A DNA stretch of 64,000 nucleotides from Pelagibius sp964472095 (GTDB taxonomy: Bacteria > Pseudomonadota > Alphaproteobacteria > Kiloniellales > Kiloniellaceae): assembly GCA_964472095.1 (NCBI GenBank), contig CAYYIV010000021.1:1-64000 (forward strand), written 5' to 3'. Numbering within the stretch: position 1 is the first letter of the stretch; every line of letters starts with the position of its first letter. A program made the position numbers and the translations under genes. Shown here one piece after another: positions 1-8,482 of the stretch. The notes under the pieces were generated by a model. That model saw only the letters and a list, made by a program, of their open reading frames with translations, made no database searches and was not told where the DNA came from.

Positions 1-678
1 CTGCAGCTTGCCGGCCATGTTCATCAGGCAGCCGAGGTCGCCGGCGAGCAGGGTGTCGGCGCCGCTGGCCAGGATGTGGTCGGTCTTGGCCGTCACGATC
101 TTGTTGGAGATGTCGGCATACTTCACGCAGAAGGTGCCACCGAAGCCGCAGCAGACGTCGTGTTCCACCATCTCCGTCAGTTCCACTCCCGGAATGGTCT
201 GCAGGAGCCGGCGCGGCTGCGCCTGGACGCCGAGCTCGCGCAGGCCGGAGCAGGAATCGTGATAGGTCACCTTGCCTGCGAAGGCCGAATCCACCGCGGT
301 CATGCCGCGCAGGTCGGTGAGGAAGGAGATCAGCTCCCATGTGCGTGCCGCCAAATCCTGCGCCCTGGCCTTCCATGCCGAATCGGTATCAAAGAGCGTA
401 GGATAATGCTCCCGCAGCATCGCCGCGCAGGAACCGGAGGGCGCCACCACGTAATCGAAGCCTTCGAAGGCCCGGATGGTCTGTTCGGCCAGTGCGCGGG
501 CATCGGCGCGGTCACCGGAGTTGTAGGCCGGCTGGCCGCAGCAGGTCTGTGCCTGCGGGACCCCGACCGAGCAGCCGGCCTGCTCCAGCAGCTTCACCGC
601 CGCGAAGCCCACCGACGGCCGCATCATATCGACCAGACAGGTTACGAAGAGCCCGACGCGCGGACGCTCGTCAGCCAT
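1..678 (-). CDS. lutA: LutA/YkgE-type (Fe-S)-binding lactate oxidation subunit, 3' end cut by window edge
   Basis: Starts at ATG 678 behind a GGAGG site and runs off the left edge after 226 residues; the family is about 240 long, so only the tail is missing. Two cysteine-rich CCG motifs are visible, TCCGQPAYNSGD near residue 47 and VCCGFGGTFCVKYADIS near residue 190, the pair that binds an iron-sulfur cluster or mediates electron transfer in LutA, GlcF and HdrB-type proteins. In the family LutABC oxidises L-lactate to pyruvate in the cytoplasm. lutB and lutC would lie to the left, outside the window. A FadR-family operator sits just upstream. Glycolate-oxidase-type subunits are the alternative, but the short length favours LutA. 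Confidence 0.85.
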   Translation of the reverse strand, partial: MADERPRVGLFVTCLVDMMRPSVGFAAVKLLEQAGCSVGVPQAQTCCGQPAYNSGDRADARALAEQTIRAFEGFDYVVAPSGSCAAMLREHYPTLFDTDSAWKARAQDLAARTWELISFLTDLRGMTAVDSAFAGKVTYHDSCSGLRELGVQAQPRRLLQTIPGVELTEMVEHDVCCGFGGTFCVKYADISNKIVTAKTDHILASGADTLLAGDLGCLMNMAGKLQ

Positions 679-984
679 AAGCGATCCTCCCAAATCCTTG
701 GAGGCGATAATGGTATTACCAATTTCGAAAAGCAAGGCGGGGGCCGCCTGGCGCGACGTTGATAGCCCAGCGCGTCAGCTGGCTGTCGACTGAGGCGGTG
801 CCTTCGGGTCCAAAGTCACCATCGTCCCACTGATCCCGGGATAATCGGCAAGGACTGGCCCCGGCCGAATTCATCCTTCTTACCCGAACGATCCTTCGAA
901 CGGACATCGGTGGTCATCAGGTGAGGAACCCCGCCCCGATCCGCCCGTTATGCAGGCGCTCCTGAAATCGCGCTGCGGTAAAGC
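679..984. other. Intergenic region between lutA and mltA
   Basis: A 306-bp gap. Apart from the palindrome at 709-724 and the lutA ribosome-binding site at 681-690 I see no convincing gene, hairpin terminator or repeat. A 63-codon minus-strand frame at 716-907 has no recognisable protein character. Confidence 0.6.
709..724. promoter_or_regulatory. Candidate FadR-family (LutR/LldR/PdhR-like) operator upstream of lutA
   Basis: TGGTATTACCA at 711-721 is a perfect palindrome of the form TGGT-N3-ACCA, the core recognised by FadR-subfamily GntR regulators such as LldR and PdhR; flanks extend it to AATGGTATTACCAATT. It lies about 30 bases before the lutA start, where bound repressor would block transcription. 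Lactate control is inferred from the neighbouring gene. Confidence 0.55.
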
Positions 985-2232
985 CTAGCTCGCCGTCTCG
1001 CGGCGCTCGGCGACGGCTTTGGGGAGGAAGAGGAAGTAGACGCCGCTCTGCTTCATGCGGCCGGCCTCAGCGAGAGCTGCTTCGCCGGAGCCCCAGAAGA
1101 AATCGCCACGCACGGCGCCCTTGATGGCGCTGCCGACGTCCTGGGCCACCATGAGGCGGCGCAGGGGTTTGTCGGTCGCCGGCCAGGTGGTGTCGAGGTA
1201 GAGCGGCACGCCGAGCGGCAGCAGGGCGGAGTCCACCGCCAGGCTGCGGCCGGGCGTCAGCGGCACGCCCTGGGCGCCGATCGGTCCCTCGCCGTCGATC
1301 TCGCGGAAGAAGATGTAGCGGGCGTTGCGCTGCATCATCTCGGCGGCTTTCTCGGGATTGGCGCGCAGCCAGTCGCGGATCGACTGCATGGAGGACTCTT
1401 GCCGCGAAACGATGCCTTCCTCGATGAGGGCGCGGCCGATGGCGTAGAAGGGATGGCCGTTGGAGCCGGCGAAGCCGACCCGCTGGCTGCGGCCGTCGGG
1501 CAGCACGACCTGGCCGGAGCCCTGCACGTGGAGGAAGAACACGTCGACCGGATCGGAGGCCCAGAGCAGCTCCAGGCCGCGGCCCGCAAGGGCCCCGTCG
1601 TCAATCTGCTGGCGGGTCAGGTAGGGGACGAGCCGGTCGCCCTCGACCCTTCCGACCAGTTTCTCGCCGCGCAGGTCGGCGCGGAACAGGGCGAGGTCTA
1701 CCGTCACCAGGTCGTTGGGCAACCGATAGAGCGGGGTGGCGCCCGGCGCGCCGGGGTCCGCCGCCGCTTTCAGTTCGGCTTCGTAGTAACCGGTAAAGAG
1801 TCCTTGCCGGTTACCGGCATTGGAAACCGCGAAGGGCCGGAACTGCGCTTCTATAACACTGCGGAGCGCCGCATCGTCGCCGGCGGCTAGCCCTTGGATG
1901 GCTGCGCAGGGCGTCCGCCAGTCGGCGACCGTGCCGGCCAGGCCGTCGGGGCCGAGCGGCCGGTCGTCGGGCTGGTTCGTCAGGCGCCCGCAGGAGCGCA
2001 GCAGCGCCGGCAGAGCGGCGCTGACCTCGTCGGCTGTCCAGTCCGGCAAGGCAGCGAAGTCGACCGGCTCCAGCAGCAGGGCGGGTTTCTCGGGCGGCGC
2101 CTCGGCCTGCGGCTTGGGTACCTCCTGCTGCTGGGCTTCTTTCGGCGGCGCCTCGCCGTTGCAGGCGGCGAGCACACCGACCAGCAGGAATGCAGCCAGC
2201 GTTTCCGGCAGTCTCAAGGGCTTCTGCGGCAT
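985..2232 (-). CDS. mltA: Membrane-bound lytic murein transglycosylase A (MltA)
   Basis: 415 residues. Cleaves peptidoglycan glycan strands with formation of 1,6-anhydro-muramic acid. I chose ATG 2232 because the protein then opens with a short lipoprotein signal ending in the lipobox VLAAC; a longer start at 2286 would put 18 residues before it and overlap the upstream gene. The MltA domain is followed by a C-terminal 3D-type domain with aspartates in VDSALLPLG, AQDVGSAI and RGDFFWG, the last being the expected catalytic Asp. A low-complexity Pro/Glu/Ala linker follows the lipid anchor. It lies 31 bases downstream of the Tim44-like gene, probably co-transcribed. Predicted to be periplasmic and lipid-anchored. 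Confidence 0.93.
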   Translation of the reverse strand: MPQKPLRLPETLAAFLLVGVLAACNGEAPPKEAQQQEVPKPQAEAPPEKPALLLEPVDFAALPDWTADEVSAALPALLRSCGRLTNQPDDRPLGPDGLAGTVADWRTPCAAIQGLAAGDDAALRSVIEAQFRPFAVSNAGNRQGLFTGYYEAELKAAADPGAPGATPLYRLPNDLVTVDLALFRADLRGEKLVGRVEGDRLVPYLTRQQIDDGALAGRGLELLWASDPVDVFFLHVQGSGQVVLPDGRSQRVGFAGSNGHPFYAIGRALIEEGIVSRQESSMQSIRDWLRANPEKAAEMMQRNARYIFFREIDGEGPIGAQGVPLTPGRSLAVDSALLPLGVPLYLDTTWPATDKPLRRLMVAQDVGSAIKGAVRGDFFWGSGEAALAEAGRMKQSGVYFLFLPKAVAERRETAS

Positions 2233-2263
2233 GGCGATCCCGATGCGGCCCACCGGGAAGGGC

Positions 2264-2974
2264 TCAGTTGGGGCTGCGGGTGGCAACCAGCGCCCAATTG
2301 GGATCGCGGCTGCGGGTGTTGCGGGCGAAGGTCCAGATGTCGGTAACCTTCGCGACGTGGTTGGGATCGCCGTCGACGATGCGGCCCTCCGAGTCGCGCG
2401 TCACATTGACCTGCTCGGAGACGAACTTCACGGTGACGAAGGCCGTCTTCTGGCGCACCTCGGCCTCGATGATCTCTGCCGAGGTGATGCCGATCAATGT
2501 TGTTTCCAGGGTGTGCTTGGCCTCCTCGCGCTCCTTGATAGCGCCGGAGAAGTCGTCGTAGACGTCGTTGGCGAGCAGCGGCCGCAGGCTCTTGGCGTCG
2601 CCGGCGGCGAAAGCGCCGATGACCATTTCGAAGGCCGCGCGCCCGCCGGCCAGGAATTGATCCTTGTCGAAGGACCGGTCGGCCAGCTTGATCTGGGTGA
2701 GCGCAGCGGCCAGCGGCGTACCGGCGACCTCGGCCTCCGGGCCCTCGAGCAGGTCCTCCTCGTCGATCTGCCGGTCGGCCTTGTCCCGCTCGGGCAGCTT
2801 CACCACCTTCTCGTCGCCGGCCTCCTTGGCACGGTCCTCGGCCTGCTGGAAGGGATCGAGTTCCGGACGCTCCTCATGCCCGGTCCGTTTCCCCAGCACC
2901 GAACGGAGCTTGAAGATAAAAAAGGCTGCGACAGCAGCGAGAATCACTATCTCTATGAAATTGGCGTCGCTCAT
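2264..2974 (-). CDS. Tim44-like domain protein (TimA family)
   Basis: 236 residues. One N-terminal hydrophobic segment (about residues 8-22) anchors it in the membrane, followed by a charged linker rich in Asp, Glu and Lys and a C-terminal Tim44-like domain (about 95-236). Bacterial relatives of the mitochondrial import subunit Tim44 occur in Alphaproteobacteria; their exact role is unsettled. Immediately upstream of mltA, an arrangement suggesting joint expression with envelope functions. It diverges from fxsA across 140 bp, which must contain both promoters. The start MSDANFIEIV fits with the membrane segment directly following. Confidence 0.85.
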   Translation of the reverse strand: MSDANFIEIVILAAVAAFFIFKLRSVLGKRTGHEERPELDPFQQAEDRAKEAGDEKVVKLPERDKADRQIDEEDLLEGPEAEVAGTPLAAALTQIKLADRSFDKDQFLAGGRAAFEMVIGAFAAGDAKSLRPLLANDVYDDFSGAIKEREEAKHTLETTLIGITSAEIIEAEVRQKTAFVTVKFVSEQVNVTRDSEGRIVDGDPNHVAKVTDIWTFARNTRSRDPNWALVATRSPN

Positions 2975-3114
2975 CCGCTCACAATCGTTGAGACGCGCTC
3001 CGGCGGGCCCAGGTCGCAGGTCCCCCCTGGCACCGGCAAGGATAAAGGGCGTCCGGCTGGCCTTGCCGCCGGGTCGTAGGCATTATGTAGGTAATTGACA
3101 GGGAAAGAGCAAGC

Positions 3115-3675
3115 ATGGCCCTGATTCTACTGGCGGTCTTCATCGGGCTGCCGCTTCTGGAAGTTGCGGTCTTCATTCAGGTCGGCGGCGCCATCGGACT
3201 GTGGCCGACCATCGCGGCCACCATCGTCACCGCCCTCGCAGGCTCGCTGCTGCTTCGGACCCAAGGCCTGGCGGCGCTGACCCGCGCCCGCGCCCAGATG
3301 GACCAGGGCCAGCTGCCGGCCCGCGAGATGTTCGAGGGGCTCTGCCTGGTACTGGCCGGCGCCCTGCTGCTGGTGCCGGGCTTCGTCACCGACGCCCTCG
3401 GCCTGCTGCTGTTCTTTCCGCCTTTCCGCGACCTGCTGCGCCTGTTGGTCGCCCGTCACATCGCCGCCAAGGCGGCCCGCGGCGAGGCCCGGGTCTTCGT
3501 CGATGGGATCGAGATCGACCCGCGTCGGCCGGGCCCGCGGCGCTCGGGAGCCGGCACCCCGAGGCGCGGCGGCAAGGTGATCGACGGCGACTACGAGGAC
3601 GTCTCCCAGGCGGACAACACGGGAGACGACGACGACAACGGCGCGGCGCCGCCGCAACGCAGGATAGGCCGATGA
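3115..3675 (+). CDS. fxsA: FxsA-family membrane protein
   Basis: 186 residues. Three to four hydrophobic segments in the first 120 residues, with the family hallmark of a short helix pair, GLPLLEVAVFIQVGG near residue 12 and a Gly-rich segment at about 35-50, then a strongly hydrophilic tail rich in Arg and Asp. FxsA in E. coli is an inner-membrane protein named for relieving F-plasmid exclusion of phage T7; its cellular role is unknown. Preceded by a GGGAAAGAG site. The stop overlaps the start of the next gene as ATGA, so the two are translationally coupled. Confidence 0.85.
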   Translation: MALILLAVFIGLPLLEVAVFIQVGGAIGLWPTIAATIVTALAGSLLLRTQGLAALTRARAQMDQGQLPAREMFEGLCLVLAGALLLVPGFVTDALGLLLFFPPFRDLLRLLVARHIAAKAARGEARVFVDGIEIDPRRPGPRRSGAGTPRRGGKVIDGDYEDVSQADNTGDDDDNGAAPPQRRIGR

Positions 3676-4217
3676 TCCTGGTGCGCCACGGCCAATCCCA
3701 CTTCAACGTCCACTTCGCCAGAACGCGGGTGGATCCCGGGATCGTCGACCCGCAGCTGACCGAGGAAGGCGAGCGCCAGGCGCGCGAGGCCAGCGAACGT
3801 CTTGTCGACTGCGGCGTCAGGCGGATCGTCGCCAGCCCCTACTGGCGCACCCTGCACACCGCCGAGATCATCGCCGAGACGCTCGGCCTGCCGGTCACCA
3901 TCGAACCCTCCGTGCGCGAGCGCTACAGCTTCGTCTGCGATGTCGGCAGCCACCGCAGCGCGCTGACCCAGCGCTGGCCTACGTTCAGCTTCGGCGACCT
4001 GCCAGAGCGCTGGTGGCCGGAGGCGGAGGAGAGCGAAGAAGCGCTGGCCCTGCGCTGCCGCGGCTTCCGCGACGCCCAGCTGGCGACGGAAGATTGGGAC
4101 GGCCTGCTGGTGGTCAGTCACTGGGGCTTCATCCGCGGGCTGACCGGCGAAGTAGTCGGCAACGGGGTGGCCTTGCGCTTCGACCCGCGCGTCGGCGCCG
4201 TGGCACCCGCCTACTGA
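3672..4217 (+). CDS. Histidine phosphatase superfamily protein (phosphoglycerate mutase-like)
   Basis: 181 residues. The catalytic motif VRHGQSHFN stands at the extreme N-terminus with the nucleophilic His, and the second catalytic His is in VSHWGFIRG near residue 150. Family members are phosphatases or mutases that pass through a phosphohistidine. The substrate cannot be told. The ATG overlaps the fxsA stop (ATGA). No signal peptide, so cytoplasmic. The central region around residues 85-120 (WWPEAEES) is acidic and lacks a clear match to cofactor-dependent mutases, so a small phosphatase is more likely than a glycolytic enzyme. Confidence 0.8.
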   Translation: MILVRHGQSHFNVHFARTRVDPGIVDPQLTEEGERQAREASERLVDCGVRRIVASPYWRTLHTAEIIAETLGLPVTIEPSVRERYSFVCDVGSHRSALTQRWPTFSFGDLPERWWPEAEESEEALALRCRGFRDAQLATEDWDGLLVVSHWGFIRGLTGEVVGNGVALRFDPRVGAVAPAY

Positions 4218-4303
4218 GCGGTCCGGGCGCCTGCCTGCCGCCTTGGTTGTCTGGCGCAGCGATCCGTGATAGCCAAGCCCGCCCGTGACAAGAGGAGCCG
4301 GAA

Positions 4304-4792
4304 ATGGCCGAAGAAGCCGCACTGCCGCCGCTGACCATCAACACGCAGTATGTGAAGGACCACTCCTTCGAGAATCCCAACGCGCCATCCATCTACGGCA
4401 CCCTGCGGTCGGAAAAGCCCGACATCAACCTCTCGGTCGAGGTGACGCCGAAGCAGCTGCAGGATCAGGTCTATGAGGTGGTGCTGGGCCTGCGGGCGTC
4501 GGCCAAGATCGGCGAGGCCACGGCCTTCATGGCGGAACTCGACTACGCTGCGGTCATCAGCCTGGCGCCGGGCCTCAGCGAGGAGATGCGCGAGCGACTG
4601 ATCATGGTCGAGGTGCCGCGCCATCTTTTCCCCTTCGCGCGGGCGATCCTCGCCGACGACACCCGCGACGGCGGCTTTCCGCCGCTGATGATGAGCCCGA
4701 TCGACTTCGCGCAGCTCTATCTCAGCCGTCGCGCGGCGTCGGAAGCCGCCGACGGCAAGAAAGCTGCCAGCGAGGCAAACGGCCAGGCCTGA
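4304..4792 (+). CDS. secB: Protein-export chaperone SecB
   Basis: 162 residues, the usual length. Cytosolic tetrameric chaperone that keeps preproteins unfolded and hands them to SecA. The family signature is clear: QYVKDHSFENPNAP near residue 14, a central beta region, and the conserved LMMSPIDFAQLYL segment near residue 130, followed by the usual poorly conserved Ala/Glu/Lys tail. A GAGGAG site precedes the ATG. It faces dnaQ tail to tail with only 28 bp between the stops, where a small GC hairpin (4796-4810) lies. secB beside dnaQ/coaE/aroE near the origin is a common alphaproteobacterial order. Confidence 0.97.
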   Translation: MAEEAALPPLTINTQYVKDHSFENPNAPSIYGTLRSEKPDINLSVEVTPKQLQDQVYEVVLGLRASAKIGEATAFMAELDYAAVISLAPGLSEEMRERLIMVEVPRHLFPFARAILADDTRDGGFPPLMMSPIDFAQLYLSRRAASEAADGKKAASEANGQA

Positions 4793-4820
4793 ACGGCCGA
4801 CGGGGTCGGCACGCCGGGTT

Positions 4821-5495
4821 TCAGGCCCGCCAGAGCGGGGCCGACAGCTTTTCCAGCATGGCCGCGTGGGCGGCCTCCTCTTCCGGGCTCGCCGCGTGGG
4901 CGCGTGGCGGGCGCACCTCGCGCGCGCTGGGGGCAGCGGTGCGGGCAAGCTGCCGCTGGCTTTCCAGCACCAGTCCCGGCTGGCGGCCGCCGCGCAGCTC
5001 CAGGTAGACCTCCGCCAAAAGCTCGCAGTCCAGCAGTGCCCCGTGGAAGGTCCGCGCCGAGTTGTCGATTTCGAAGCGGCGACAGAGTGCGTCGAGGCTG
5101 ACCTGGGCGCCGGGAAAGCTCTTGCGGGCCAGCGCCACGGTGTCGATAGCCCGCTCCGGCGCGAGGATCTCGAGGCCGGCCTGGCGCAGTTCGGCGTTGA
5201 GGAACTTCATGTCGAAGGCGGCATTGTGGATGACCAGCCTGGCGTCGCCGATGAAGTCGAGGAAGCCCGGCGCGATCGCCGCAAACAGCGGCTTGTCCTT
5301 CAGGAAGTCGGCGCTGAGGCCGTGGATGCGTTCGGCCTCCTCCGGCATGTCGCGCTGGGGGTTGATGTACTCGCGAAAGGTGCGCCCGGTCGGCAGGTGG
5401 TGCAGCAGTTCGAGCCCGGCGATTTCGACAATGCGGTGGCCGGCGGCCGGATCGAGGCCGGTGGTTTCGGTGTCGAGAACGATTTCGCGCATCAT
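4821..5495 (-). CDS. dnaQ: DNA polymerase III epsilon subunit (proofreading exonuclease)
   Basis: 224 residues. DEDD-type 3'-5' exonuclease that proofreads for the replicase. Exo I is IVLDTETTGLDP at the N-terminus, Exo II is in LVIHNAAFDMKFL near residue 93, and Exo III is in FHGALLDCELLAEVY near residue 155, with the HG-x4-D pattern of this family. The C-terminal tail (175-224) is Arg/Ala-rich and would carry the polymerase contact. Two adjacent ATGs (5495 and 5492) precede REIVLDTE; the first overlaps the coaE stop as ATGA, which favours it. Last gene of the leftward ppsR-maf-aroE-coaE-dnaQ operon. Confidence 0.95.
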   Translation of the reverse strand: MMREIVLDTETTGLDPAAGHRIVEIAGLELLHHLPTGRTFREYINPQRDMPEEAERIHGLSADFLKDKPLFAAIAPGFLDFIGDARLVIHNAAFDMKFLNAELRQAGLEILAPERAIDTVALARKSFPGAQVSLDALCRRFEIDNSARTFHGALLDCELLAEVYLELRGGRQPGLVLESQRQLARTAAPSAREVRPPRAHAASPEEEAAHAAMLEKLSAPLWRA

Positions 5496-6139
5496 GGATT
5501 CCCTTTCGTCGCGGCAGCGCGGACCGGGACCCCGCGATGCCGCCGCCCGCGGCCAGACCGCAACAGTTTGACGATGGCGGCTAACTGTCGCAAGGCATGC
5601 GCCTTGTTGAGCCCGGTCTGCACCACGAAGTCGGCGCGACGGCGTTTCTCCGCATCGGACAGCTGGCGGGCGAGAAGTGCCTGCAGCTTCGCCTCGGTCA
5701 TGCCCGGCCGGCGCAGCACGCGGGCGCGTTGAATGAAGCCCGGCGCGGTGACCACGATGACCACGTCGCAGAGTCGCTCACCGCCGGTCTCGTAGAGGAG
5801 CGGAATATCCAGTACCGCCAGCGGCCGGCGCAGCCGCGCCTGCTGTGCGAGGAAGGCCCGCGCCTCAGCGCGCACCAGGGGATGCAGGATCGCTTCGAGG
5901 CGCTGCAGTGCCGCCGCATCGCCCAGCACGCGGGCGCCGAGCAGGCTGCGGTCGATGGCCCCCGCCTGCACCACACCGGGAAAGGCCGCTTCGACCGCGG
6001 CGACCGCAGCGCCGCCGCGCGCCATCAGCCGATGCACCGCCGCATCGGCATCGTGCACCGGCAGGCCGAGGCGCCGCAGCATGGCGGCGGCGGTCGACTT
6101 GCCCATGCCGATGGAACCGGTGAGGCCGATGACGCGCAT
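5492..6139 (-). CDS. coaE: Dephospho-CoA kinase
   Basis: 215 residues. Phosphorylates the 3'-hydroxyl of dephospho-CoA in the last step of coenzyme A synthesis. P-loop GLTGSIGMGKST at residues 5-16, the substrate-binding VHDADAAVHRL near 27-37, and LDIPLLYETG near 113, all expected for CoaE. I chose ATG 6139 because it sits directly before the P-loop and 8 bp after the aroE stop; the open frame continues upstream but there it only shadows aroE. The final 20 residues are basic and poorly conserved. Confidence 0.95.
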   Translation of the reverse strand: MRVIGLTGSIGMGKSTAAAMLRRLGLPVHDADAAVHRLMARGGAAVAAVEAAFPGVVQAGAIDRSLLGARVLGDAAALQRLEAILHPLVRAEARAFLAQQARLRRPLAVLDIPLLYETGGERLCDVVIVVTAPGFIQRARVLRRPGMTEAKLQALLARQLSDAEKRRRADFVVQTGLNKAHALRQLAAIVKLLRSGRGRRHRGVPVRAAATKGNP

Positions 6140-6147
6140 GGATTGCC

Positions 6148-7014
6148 CTAGCTTTCGCCGAGAACGAAGGCGCGCAGCTCCGCCGTCACCTGCGGATCGG
6201 GACCGAACCAGGCGGCAAAGCAGGGCCGCGCCTGATGCAGCAGCATCCCGAGGCCGTCGACACCGACGCAGCCCCTGGCGCGAGCCGCCACCAGCAGCGC
6301 TGTTTCCAGCGGGCTGTAGACCAAGTCGGCGACCGCCGCGTCGACCGGCAGGACGTCCAGGGGCAGATCGAGCGGCGGCTGGCCGTGCATACCGAGGCTG
6401 GTCGAGTTCACCAGCAGACCGGCGCCGGCCAGCGCCGCGGCGCGCTCTTCCCAGGCCAGCACGGTGATCGGTCCGCCGATGTCGGCCGCCAGCTGTTCGG
6501 CGCGCGCCCGATTGCGGTTGCAGAGGCGCAGTTCCGGCACTCCGGCTTCGAGCAGGCCGACGGCCACGGCGCGCGCCCCGCCGCCGGCGCCGAGCAGCAC
6601 CGCCGGCGCGCGCCCGGCGGCCCAATCCGGCGCGGCGGCCTTCAGGTTCTCCATGAAACCGAAGCTGTCGGTGTTGGTGCCGCTGATCCTGCCGCCCTCG
6701 AAGGTCAGCAGGTTGACGGCCCCGATGCGCCGGGCGATGCCGTCCACCTGGTCACAGATGGCAAGCACTGCCTGCTTGTGCGGGATGGTGACGTTGACCC
6801 CGACGAAGCCGGCGGCGGCGAGGCCGCGCACCGCCAGTTCCAGCTTCTCCGGCGCCACCGGCAGCGGCACATAGCAGCCGTCGATACCATGCTGGGCAAG
6901 CCAGAAGCCATGCAGGCGCGGCGAGCGCGAGTGCGAGACCGGCCAGCCGATGAGGCCGGCGACCTTTGCCTTTCCTGAGAGCGCCTTGCCCGAGAAGGTT
7001 TCGGCCGTCGTCAT
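6148..7014 (-). CDS. aroE: Shikimate dehydrogenase (NADP+)
   Basis: 288 residues. Reduces 3-dehydroshikimate to shikimate in aromatic amino acid synthesis. Substrate-binding motif SHSRSPRLHGFW near residue 28, catalytic Lys in NVTIPHKQA near 75, Asn/Asp substrate contacts in NTDSFGF near 114, NADP-binding loop GAGGGARAV near 142 followed by NRNRARA, where the Arg pair fits NADP phosphate. The N-terminal extension of about 17 residues rich in Ser/Lys is unconserved. The start overlaps the maf stop (ATGA). Confidence 0.96.
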   Translation of the reverse strand: MTTAETFSGKALSGKAKVAGLIGWPVSHSRSPRLHGFWLAQHGIDGCYVPLPVAPEKLELAVRGLAAAGFVGVNVTIPHKQAVLAICDQVDGIARRIGAVNLLTFEGGRISGTNTDSFGFMENLKAAAPDWAAGRAPAVLLGAGGGARAVAVGLLEAGVPELRLCNRNRARAEQLAADIGGPITVLAWEERAAALAGAGLLVNSTSLGMHGQPPLDLPLDVLPVDAAVADLVYSPLETALLVAARARGCVGVDGLGMLLHQARPCFAAWFGPDPQVTAELRAFVLGES

Positions 7015-7661
7015 GTCGGCAGGGCCTTGTTCAATCTGAGAAAATCCAGCAGCGGCAGCAGAGGCAGGCCGAGAATGGTGAAGAAGTCACCCTCCACCTT
7101 GGCGAAAAGCTGCGCGCCGAGACCTTCGAGCTGATAGGCGCCAACGCAAGCGGTGACCGCCGGCCCAGCAGCCGCCAGATAGGCGTCGATGAAGCTGTCG
7201 CTCAGGGTCCGCAGGGTGAGGCGGGCCGAGGCATTGTGGTGCCACATACGGCTGCCGTCGCGCACCACGCAGACGGCGGTCCAGAGCGTGTGGGTCTTGC
7301 CGCTGAGGGCACGCAGCTGTGCGGCGGCATGGTCGCGGTCGGGTGGCTTGTCGAACCACACCTCGTTGCAGGAGAGCATCTGGTCAGCGCCGATCACCAG
7401 GGCGCCGACATGCTTTGACGCCACCCGCTGGGCCTTCAGCTCGGCCAGGGTCTCGGCGACCTGGGCCGGGGTGGCGCCCTCCGCCTTGAGTGCCGCCTTC
7501 ATGCCCTCCTCGTCGATGGCCGCGGCCTGGCAATGGACCGCGAGTCCGGCCTCGGCGAGCAGGCGCGCGCGCGCCGCGCTGGCGGATGCGAGCACCAGTG
7601 GTGGCGCCTGCGCGGCCATCAGCATCGCGGTTGCTGCAGAGGAATCGGTAATCGGCGGCAT
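7011..7661 (-). CDS. maf: Maf-family nucleoside triphosphate pyrophosphatase
   Basis: 216 residues. Maf proteins hydrolyse non-canonical or specific NTPs to monophosphates. LVLASASAARARLL near residue 22 matches the substrate-binding loop though the usual Ser-Pro-Arg-Arg is Ala-Ala-Arg-Ala here; the central GADQMLSCNE near 92 supplies the conserved Asp, and the C-terminal GAYQLEGLGAQLF and GDFFTILGLPL match the family. The ATG shares one base with the ppsR stop (TGATG). Assignment to the dTTP/UTP or m7GTP subgroup is uncertain because the loop is atypical. Confidence 0.87.
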   Translation of the reverse strand: MPPITDSSAATAMLMAAQAPPLVLASASAARARLLAEAGLAVHCQAAAIDEEGMKAALKAEGATPAQVAETLAELKAQRVASKHVGALVIGADQMLSCNEVWFDKPPDRDHAAAQLRALSGKTHTLWTAVCVVRDGSRMWHHNASARLTLRTLSDSFIDAYLAAAGPAVTACVGAYQLEGLGAQLFAKVEGDFFTILGLPLLPLLDFLRLNKALPT

Positions 7662-8482
7662 CAGGCCTCGGCGCCGATGTGCTTGGCGTAATAATTCATG
7701 ATGGTCGCCGCGGTTTCCTCGATGGAACGGCGCGTGACGTCGATCAGCGGCCAGCCGTGTTCAACGCAAAAGCGCCGCGCCTGGGCGATCTCCTGACGCA
7801 CCGCCTCCAGGTTCACATAGTCGGTCTCCTGGCGGTCGTCGGTCAGCATGCGCAGGCGGTTCTGGCGTACCTGCACCAGACTTGCAGGGTCCTTGGTCAG
7901 GCCGACGATCAGCGGCCCGCGCGCGTGCAGCAGTTCCTCCGGCATCGGACAGCCTGGCACCACCGGAACGTTGGCGCATTTGATGCCGCGGTTGGCGAGG
8001 TACATACAGGTCGGGGTCTTGGAGGTGCGCGATACCCCGACCAGGATGACATCGGCCTTGGCGATGTCGCTGCAGTGTTGGCCGTCGTCGTGGGTCAGCG
8101 CGAAGGTCATGGCGTCCATGCGGCTGAAGTACTCCGCGTCGAGCACGTGCTGGAGGCCGGGCGTGCCGCGGATCTCGACACCGAAATAGGCGGCCAGGCT
8201 ATGAATAACCGGATCCAGCACCGGGATGCAGGGCAGGCCGAAGGAGGCGCAGCAGCCAGTCAGCTGGTCGCGCAGCTCGTGGTTCACCATGGTGTAGAGC
8301 ACAGGACCGGGGTTGGCTTCGATACCCTGCAGCACCTTGGCCATCATGCCGCGGGTGCGCACCAGGCTCCAGACATGCTCGATCGGCTCGATGCCGCCGA
8401 ACTGGACGAGGCAGGCGCGGGCGACGGAGTTGATAGTCTCGCCGGTGGCGTCGGAGACCAGGTGCAGGTGATGGCTGGTCAT
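7661..8482 (-). CDS. ppsR: Pyruvate, phosphate dikinase / PEP synthase regulatory protein (DUF299)
   Basis: 273 residues, the family's usual length. Bifunctional ADP-dependent kinase and Pi-dependent pyrophosphorylase that switches pyruvate, phosphate dikinase or PEP synthase off and on by threonine phosphorylation. The P-loop-like GVSRTSKTPTCMYLANRG near residue 149 is the family hallmark; HLVSDATGET at residue 7 is the conserved N-terminus. First gene of the leftward operon; its start faces the proposed origin. In many Alphaproteobacteria this gene borders the chromosomal origin opposite hemE. Confidence 0.93.
   Translation of the reverse strand: MTSHHLHLVSDATGETINSVARACLVQFGGIEPIEHVWSLVRTRGMMAKVLQGIEANPGPVLYTMVNHELRDQLTGCCASFGLPCIPVLDPVIHSLAAYFGVEIRGTPGLQHVLDAEYFSRMDAMTFALTHDDGQHCSDIAKADVILVGVSRTSKTPTCMYLANRGIKCANVPVVPGCPMPEELLHARGPLIVGLTKDPASLVQVRQNRLRMLTDDRQETDYVNLEAVRQEIAQARRFCVEHGWPLIDVTRRSIEETAATIMNYYAKHIGAEA

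Noticed and set aside
4796..4810. GCCGAC-GGG-GTCGGC hairpin between secB and dnaQ stops
   Set aside because: Only six base pairs and no U-tract on either strand, so not called as a terminator.
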